Assembly (NCBI RefSeq): GCF_042668085.1
Contig: NZ_JBHVBO010000066.1
Coordinates: 1 to 19,438, forward strand
Source: Isoptericola sp042668085
GTDB taxonomy: Bacteria; Actinomycetota; Actinomycetes; Actinomycetales; Cellulomonadaceae
Direction: 5' to 3'
Length of the DNA: 19,438 nucleotides
Part shown: one piece after another, positions 15,350-19,438 of the stretch
Layout: every line of letters starts with the position of its first letter
How positions within the stretch are numbered: the first letter of the stretch is position 1
Program-made: the position numbers and the translations under genes
The notes under the pieces: model-generated
Told to the model about the DNA's origin: nothing
The model's input: only the letters and a program-made list of their open reading frames with translations
The model's database searches: none

Positions 15350-16351
15350 ATGCGATCGTCCCGCACCTTCACCGCCGTCGACTCGCACACCGAGGGGATG
15401 CCCACCCGCGTCGTCACGTCCGGGCTGGGGGTCATCCCGGGTGCGACGATGAACGACAAGCGGCTGCACTTCATCGAGCACCTCGACGACGTGCGGAAGC
15501 TGCTCGTCAACGAGCCGCGGGGGCACGCCGCGATGAGCGGCGCCATCCTGCAGCCCTCGACGCGCGACGACTGCGACTGGGGCGTCGTGTACATCGAGGT
15601 CTCCGGCTGCCTGCCGATGTGCGGGCACGGCACGATCGGCGTCGCCACCGTGCTGGTGGAGACGGGCATGGTGACGGTCACCGAGCCGACGACCACCATC
15701 CGGCTGGACACCCCGGCCGGGGTGGTCGTCGCTCGGGTCGAGGTGCGTGACGGGCATGCCGAGTCGGTGACGATCGAGAACGTGCCCAGCTTCGTCGTGC
15801 GGCTCGACGACGAGGTCGACGTGCCGGGGCTCGGCACCGTCCCGTACTCGCTCGCGTTCGGCGGCAACTTCTACGCCATGGTCGACCTCGACGACGTGAA
15901 GCTGCCGTTCGACCGCGCCCGGCAGCAGGACATCCTCGCCGCGGGGCTCGCGATCATGGACGCGATCAACGTCACGGCCCCGCCGTCGCACCCCACGATC
16001 GCGGGCGTGGACCACTGCCACCACGTCGAGTTCATCGCGCCGGGGTCCACCGCGGAGCACTCCCGGCACGCGATGGCCATCCACCCCGGGTGGTTCGACC
16101 GGTCGCCCTGCGGCACCGGCACGTCCGCCCGGATGGCGGAGCTGTGGGCGCGCGGCGAGCTCGCGCTCGACACGGACTTCGTCAACGAGTCCTTCATCGG
16201 CTCGCGCTTCGTGGGCCGGCTGGTCGGGGAGACCGAGGTCGCCGGGATCCCCGCCGTCCTGCCCACCATCACCGGACGCGCCTGGGTCACCGGCCTGGGC
16301 ACCTACCTGCTCGACCCGAGCGACCCGTTCCCCACCGGCTTCCAGTTCTGA
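15350..16351 (+). CDS. 4-hydroxyproline 2-epimerase (proline racemase family)
   Basis: A 333-residue cofactor-independent enzyme predicted to convert trans-4-hydroxy-L-proline to cis-4-hydroxy-D-proline, the entry step of the pathway. Both acid/base cysteines are present: Cys91 in MCGHGTIG and Cys254 in SPCGTGTSA. The Cys/Cys pair fits a racemase or epimerase. The trans-3-hydroxy-L-proline dehydratases of the same family have Thr at the second site, so that alternative is excluded. DSHTEGMPTRVV at the N-terminus (11-22) is the family's opening signature. The ATG at 15350 has AGAGAGG upstream. Proline racemase activity is not ruled out by sequence, but the neighbours all belong to hydroxyproline breakdown. 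Its counterparts are called lhpA in pseudomonads and hypRE in Sinorhizobium. Confidence 0.92.
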   Translation: MRSSRTFTAVDSHTEGMPTRVVTSGLGVIPGATMNDKRLHFIEHLDDVRKLLVNEPRGHAAMSGAILQPSTRDDCDWGVVYIEVSGCLPMCGHGTIGVATVLVETGMVTVTEPTTTIRLDTPAGVVVARVEVRDGHAESVTIENVPSFVVRLDDEVDVPGLGTVPYSLAFGGNFYAMVDLDDVKLPFDRARQQDILAAGLAIMDAINVTAPPSHPTIAGVDHCHHVEFIAPGSTAEHSRHAMAIHPGWFDRSPCGTGTSARMAELWARGELALDTDFVNESFIGSRFVGRLVGETEVAGIPAVLPTITGRAWVTGLGTYLLDPSDPFPTGFQF

Positions 16352-16361
16352 GGTGCAGACG

Positions 16362-17858
16362 ATGACGACCCCCGCAGGAGCCCTGACGACAGCGCCCGCG
16401 CAGCCGGAGGCGGCTGCCCGCGCCGCGGCGGCGGCCGCGCCCCTCCTTGCCGACCTCTCACCATCGACACGGGCCGACGCGCTGCGCGCCGTCGCCGACG
16501 TGCTCGGCGCGCACGAGGACGAGCTGGTCACGCTCGCCGCGACCGAGACCCGGCTGGCCGAAGCGCGGCTGCGCGGTGAGCTGAAGCGCACGCGCGTGCA
16601 GCTACGCCTTTTCGGCCGGGTGGTCGAGGCCGGCGCCTACCTCGACGTCCGGATCGACGCCGCCGACCCGGACTTCGTGCTCGGCCCGCGCCCCGACCTG
16701 CGCCGCACGCTGTGGCCCGTCGGGCCCGTGCTCGTCTTCGCGGCCAGCAACTTCCCCTTCGCGTTCTCCGTGCCCGGCGGCGACACCGCTGCCGCGCTCG
16801 CCGCCGGCTGCCCCGTGATCGTCAAGGCGCATCCCGGGCATGTCGAGCTGTCCCGCCGGGTCGCCGACCTCATGACCGAGGCGCTCGCCGGCGCCGGGCT
16901 GCCGGACGGCACGTTCGCCCTGGTCGAGGGCGACGACGCCGGTCGCGACCTGCTGGCGCACCCCGCGGTGCGGGCGGCCGCGTTCACCGGCTCCACGCGC
17001 GTGGGTCGGCTGCTCGCCGACGCCGCGGCCTCCCGACCCGACCCCATCCCGTTCTACGGCGAGCTCGGCTCCCTCAACCCGGTGCTGGTGCGCCCCGCCG
17101 CCCTCGCGGACCGCGGTGCGGAGATCGCCCGCGCCTGGGTCGGGTCGGTGAGCGGCTCTGCCGGCCAGCTGTGCACCAAGCCCGGGTTCCTGCTGGTGCC
17201 CGAGGGGCACGGCCTCGGCGGGGTCGTCGCCGAGGCCGCCGCCGCGGTGCCCGAGCACGACCTCCTCAACCCGCGCGTCGGCGCGGGATACGTCGCCGGG
17301 CGGTCCGCCGTCCTCGGCACCCCCGGCGTCGGCGTCCTCGCCGAGGGCTCCGCGCGGACGGGGGAGGACGGCGTCGTGAGCGCGACGCCGACGTTCGTCG
17401 AGACCGACCTGGCCACGCTTCGCCAGCACCGCGACACGGTGCTCGAGGAGGTGTTCGGGCCGTTCGCCGTGCTCGTCACCTACCCGGAGGGGACGGACCT
17501 GGGGGCCGTCGTCGCCGAGCTCTTCCCCGGCGAGCTCACCGCGACCGTGCACCGCGGGCCGGACGAAGGTGCTGAGGTGGCCGGGCTGCTGGCCACTCTG
17601 GGCCGCCACGCGGGGCGGGTCCTCGTCGACGGCTGGCCCACCGGCGTCGCCGTCACGCCGGCGATGCAGCACGGCGGCCCGTGGCCGGCCACGACCAGCG
17701 ACGCGACCTCCGTGGGCACCGCGGCCATCGGCCGGTTCCTGCGCGGCGTCACGTTCCAGGACGCCCCGCAGGCAGCGTTGCCCGCGCCGTTGCAGGACGG
17801 TAACCCGTGGGGGGTGCCGCAGGCGCGGTCGGGTGTGGCAGAGTCGGCGCACTGGTAG
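16362..17858 (+). CDS. Alpha-ketoglutarate semialdehyde dehydrogenase (aldehyde dehydrogenase family)
   Basis: A 498-residue NAD(P)-dependent dehydrogenase predicted to oxidise 2-oxoglutarate semialdehyde to 2-oxoglutarate, the last step of the pathway. Catalytic residues visible: oxyanion Asn130 (AASNFPFAF), cofactor-site Lys155 (VIVKAHPGH), general base Glu234 (FYGELGSLNPV) and nucleophile Cys271 (GQLCTKPG). The FYGELGSLNP and GQLCTKPG forms are those of the KGSADH subgroup (2,5-dioxovalerate dehydrogenases), rather than general betaine or succinate semialdehyde types. Two starts are possible, GTG at 16353 and ATG at 16362. GAGGTG sits at a good distance from the ATG and itself covers the GTG, so the ATG is chosen. 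It follows the epimerase stop by 10 nt and ends the hydroxyproline operon. Confidence 0.93.
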   Translation: MTTPAGALTTAPAQPEAAARAAAAAAPLLADLSPSTRADALRAVADVLGAHEDELVTLAATETRLAEARLRGELKRTRVQLRLFGRVVEAGAYLDVRIDAADPDFVLGPRPDLRRTLWPVGPVLVFAASNFPFAFSVPGGDTAAALAAGCPVIVKAHPGHVELSRRVADLMTEALAGAGLPDGTFALVEGDDAGRDLLAHPAVRAAAFTGSTRVGRLLADAAASRPDPIPFYGELGSLNPVLVRPAALADRGAEIARAWVGSVSGSAGQLCTKPGFLLVPEGHGLGGVVAEAAAAVPEHDLLNPRVGAGYVAGRSAVLGTPGVGVLAEGSARTGEDGVVSATPTFVETDLATLRQHRDTVLEEVFGPFAVLVTYPEGTDLGAVVAELFPGELTATVHRGPDEGAEVAGLLATLGRHAGRVLVDGWPTGVAVTPAMQHGGPWPATTSDATSVGTAAIGRFLRGVTFQDAPQAALPAPLQDGNPWGVPQARSGVAESAHW

Positions 17859-17901
17859 GCAGCGAGGCCACGACCAGGCGCTTGATGGGAGATCCGACCA
17901 C

Positions 17902-18564
17902 GTGCTCATCGCCGAAGAGCTGCTGCTCCTGGCCCACGACGACCTGCGCACCGGGCCGTCGGTGTTCGACGACGCCCCCTACCGGCTTGCCGGCGCGCTG
18001 CTCGTCGAGCTGGTGATCGCGGGCCGGATCTCCCTGCCCCCGGCGCCGGGCGGCGACGAGCAGGTCGTCGTCCTCGACCGCACGCCGACGGGGCGTCGCC
18101 AGCTCGACGAGGTCCTCGACCTCGCGGCCGCGGCGCCCCGTCGTGCGCCGGAGCTCGTCGACGTCCTGGCGCGCCGCGTCGAGCGGCCGCTGCTCGACGG
18201 CCTCGTCGCCCAGGCCCTGCTCCGGCGCGAGGACCGGGCCGTCTGGGGCGTGCTCCGGAGCACCCGGTGGCGCACGGTGGACGGGCCGGTGGTCACCGCC
18301 CTGCGTCGTCGCGTGCACGGCGTCCTGCTCGACGGTGCCGTGCCCGGCGACCGCACCGCCGCGCTCCTCACGCTCGCCGAGGGCTCCGGCTGGCTCCGGC
18401 CGCGCGTCCCACGCGAGCGCCGCCGTGAGGCGGACACCCGGATGCACGAGCTGGCGACGTCGTGGTGGCGGGGAAGCCCGGTCCGCGAGGGGGCCGGGGC
18501 GGTCGCCTCGGCCGTCGTCGGGGTCGTCGGCTCCGCGGCGCTGGTCCTGCCCGCCGGCACCTGA
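17902..18564 (+). CDS. GPP34 (Golgi phosphoprotein 3-like) family protein
   Basis: A 220-residue, mostly helical protein. The N-terminus LIAEELLLLAHDDLRTG, followed by YRLAGALLVELVIAGRISL, is the characteristic opening of actinobacterial GPP34 proteins. The C-terminus has a short hydrophobic Val/Ala/Gly stretch that might sit at the membrane. The eukaryotic relatives bind phosphatidylinositol-4-phosphate and retain glycosyltransferases in the Golgi; the bacterial role is not established. The GTG at 17902 has GGGAGA upstream. It is 43 nt after the semialdehyde dehydrogenase with no visible terminator between them, so read-through is possible, but nothing ties it to hydroxyproline use. Confidence 0.85.
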   Translation: MLIAEELLLLAHDDLRTGPSVFDDAPYRLAGALLVELVIAGRISLPPAPGGDEQVVVLDRTPTGRRQLDEVLDLAAAAPRRAPELVDVLARRVERPLLDGLVAQALLRREDRAVWGVLRSTRWRTVDGPVVTALRRRVHGVLLDGAVPGDRTAALLTLAEGSGWLRPRVPRERRREADTRMHELATSWWRGSPVREGAGAVASAVVGVVGSAALVLPAGT

Positions 18565-18575
18565 GGCGCCGTCGG

Positions 18576-18917
18576 TCAGGCGTCGTCGTCCAGCCGCCCG
18601 AGCAGGTCGACGGCGGCGCGGGCGTACTCGCCGATCCACCGGTCGTGGAGGCGCTTGATGGGCAGCGGCGCGAGAGCGAGGTGGCGCTCGCGGCCGACCT
18701 TGCGGCCGGTGACGAGCTCCGCCCGCTCGAGCACGCGCAGGTGCTGCAGCACGGTGGTGCGGTCGAGCTCGGGGAACAGCGCGCACAGCTCGCCGGTGGT
18801 GCGGGTCGACTCCTTGAGCGCGTCGAGCATGCGCCGTCGCACCGGGGCGGCGAGGGCCTTGAACACGAGGTCGTCGTCCTGGGCGCCGTCCCCACCCCTG
18901 GGCGTCGTCGAGTTCAT
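18576..18917 (-). CDS. ArsR-family winged-helix regulator
   Basis: A 113-residue repressor. The helix-turn-helix lies at about residues 20-80 (LAAPVRRRMLDALKE, TTGELCALFPELDRTTVLQHLRVLERAELV), with the wing at GRKVGRERHLALAPLP. It lacks the paired cysteines of metal-sensing ArsR/SmtB proteins, having one Cys, so it belongs to the non-metal group often paired with SRPBCC proteins. The ATG at 18917 has no ribosome-binding site. A good -10 hexamer TATTTT sits exactly 7-12 bases upstream of its A, so a leaderless mRNA is likely. The frame could run further upstream to 18971, but that would cross the divergent SRPBCC start. It converges on the GPP34 gene with an 11-nt gap. Confidence 0.9.
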   Translation of the reverse strand: MNSTTPRGGDGAQDDDLVFKALAAPVRRRMLDALKESTRTTGELCALFPELDRTTVLQHLRVLERAELVTGRKVGRERHLALAPLPIKRLHDRWIGEYARAAVDLLGRLDDDA

Positions 18918-18939
18918 GTGATAAAAATACAACATGAAC
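18912..18939. promoter_or_regulatory. Shared palindromic operator/promoter of the arsR-SRPBCC pair
   Basis: An inverted repeat with perfect 8-bp arms, GTTCATGT (18912-18919) and ACATGAAC (18932-18939), around a 12-bp AT-rich centre. Each arm contains one start codon: arsR ATG on the minus strand (18915-18917) and SRPBCC ATG on the plus strand (18934-18936). On the minus strand TATTTT (18929-18924) is at -12 to -7 relative to the arsR start; on the plus strand TAAAAA (18922-18927) is at the same distance. This suggests back-to-back leaderless promoters, both covered by one ArsR-type dimer. Confidence 0.6.
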
Positions 18940-19410
18940 GAGAAGCAGGCACTCTCCGAGCTCACCTTCACGGTCTCGGGCCGCGTCTCGCGCCCCTGCC
19001 GTGACGTCTACGAGGCCATCGCGGACCCCGACCAGCTCTCCCGCTACTTCGCGACCGGCGGCGCCCGCGGGCGCCTGGAGCCCGGGGCCGACGTGTCCTG
19101 GGACTTCGCCGACTTCCCGGGCCGCTTCCCCGTCACGGTGGTCGAGGCCGACGCGCCGCGCCGCATCGTCATCCGGTGGGAGGGGGCGGACACCGCCGAC
19201 GGGTCGGGGTCGACCACGACGACGTTCGAGCTCGAGCCGCTCGACGGCGACACCCGCACCCTCGTCACCATCACGGAGTCGTCCTGGGCCCTCACCCCGG
19301 GCGGCGCGACGAACGCGTTCGGCAACTGCGAGGGCTGGACCGGCATGCTCGCCGCGCTCAAGGCGTGGGTCGAGCACGGCATCAACCTGCGCGAGGGCTT
19401 CTACCGCTGA
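18934..19410 (+). CDS. SRPBCC-fold (AHSA1-like) protein
   Basis: A 158-residue START/Bet v1-like protein with a hydrophobic cavity. Family pattern: a strand leading into the DVYEAIADPDQLSRYF helix region (about residues 27-43), DFPGRFPVTVVEADAPRRIVIRW in the middle, and a long C-terminal helix NCEGWTGMLAALKAWVEHG. Its ligand is unknown. Genes of this family are commonly next to, and regulated by, ArsR proteins, as here: the two start codons are only 16 bp apart in a palindrome. No Shine-Dalgarno sequence precedes the ATG, in line with a leaderless transcript. A GC-rich hairpin follows 9 nt after the stop. Confidence 0.88.
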   Translation: MNEKQALSELTFTVSGRVSRPCRDVYEAIADPDQLSRYFATGGARGRLEPGADVSWDFADFPGRFPVTVVEADAPRRIVIRWEGADTADGSGSTTTTFELEPLDGDTRTLVTITESSWALTPGGATNAFGNCEGWTGMLAALKAWVEHGINLREGFYR

Positions 19411-19419
19411 CGTGCCGCG

Positions 19420-19438
19420 GGCCCCGCGCCGCGGGGCC
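19420..19438 (+). terminator. GC-rich hairpin after the SRPBCC gene (possible terminator)
   Basis: A perfect 8-bp stem GGCCCCGC / GCGGGGCC with a 3-nt loop starts 9 nt after the stop codon. The window ends at the foot of the stem, so whether a T-run follows cannot be seen. Tract-less GC hairpins are common terminators in actinomycetes. Confidence 0.5.

Noticed and set aside
15350..16351. Trans-3-hydroxy-L-proline dehydratase as the identity of the proline-racemase-family protein.
   Set aside because: That enzyme has Thr at the second catalytic site; here it is Cys254.
17876..18662. A 14-base exact repeat AGGCGCTTGATGGG at 17876-17889 and 18649-18662.
   Set aside because: One copy is in a spacer and the other within the arsR coding sequence; there are no flanking features or further copies, so chance is the simplest reading.

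Overview
The window is about 70-75% GC by eye, has tightly packed genes with 4-bp stop/start overlaps, uses several GTG starts, and carries actinobacterial-style families (a GPP34 protein, an FCD-type GntR regulator, a lipoprotein peptide-binding protein). I infer a high-GC actinomycete, perhaps of the Cellulomonas/Promicromonospora type. No RNA genes, insertion sequences, CRISPR arrays or att sites were seen.

Layout. (1) Minus strand, 10259 down to 49: an eight-gene, probably single, transcription unit. In order of transcription it encodes a GH127 beta-L-arabinofuranosidase, a peptide-type substrate-binding lipoprotein, two permeases, two ABC ATPases, an S33 proline iminopeptidase-like hydrolase, and an aminopeptidase P with a frameshift at a run of five G (561-565). 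(2) Positions 10260-10562: a 303-bp divergent control region. (3) Plus strand, 10563-11240: a GntR/FCD repressor. (4) Plus strand, 11325-17858: a six-gene set encoding a three-part D-hydroxyproline dehydrogenase (FAD oxidase, [2Fe-2S] protein, FAD/NAD oxidoreductase with a C-terminal BFD-like iron-sulfur motif), a DapA-family pyrroline-4-hydroxy-2-carboxylate deaminase, a 4-hydroxyproline 2-epimerase and an alpha-ketoglutarate semialdehyde dehydrogenase. (5) Plus strand, 17902-18564: a GPP34 protein. (6) A divergent ArsR/SRPBCC pair (18576-19410) that shares an AT-rich 28-bp inverted repeat containing both start codons.

How the genes fit together. The plus-strand set encodes every step from trans-4-hydroxy-L-proline to alpha-ketoglutarate. 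The minus-strand set looks like the supply side: a peptide-type importer, two proline-directed exopeptidases and a GH127 enzyme whose founding member (HypBA1 of Bifidobacterium longum) removes beta-L-arabinofuranose from hydroxyproline-linked arabino-oligosaccharides. All residues known to matter in HypBA1 can be matched here. None of the three hydrolases has a visible signal peptide, so the model is uptake of arabinosylated hydroxyproline or short glycopeptides, then intracellular de-arabinosylation, peptide trimming and hydroxyproline oxidation. I infer a locus for using plant hydroxyproline-rich glycoproteins (extensins). Three copies of a 12-bp motif (RGTRRYATRTCA) lie just before the GH127 gene, gntR and the oxidase gene, which suggests that the GntR protein controls both halves.

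Arabinose catabolism genes are not present in the window, and the exact import substrate cannot be read from sequence.
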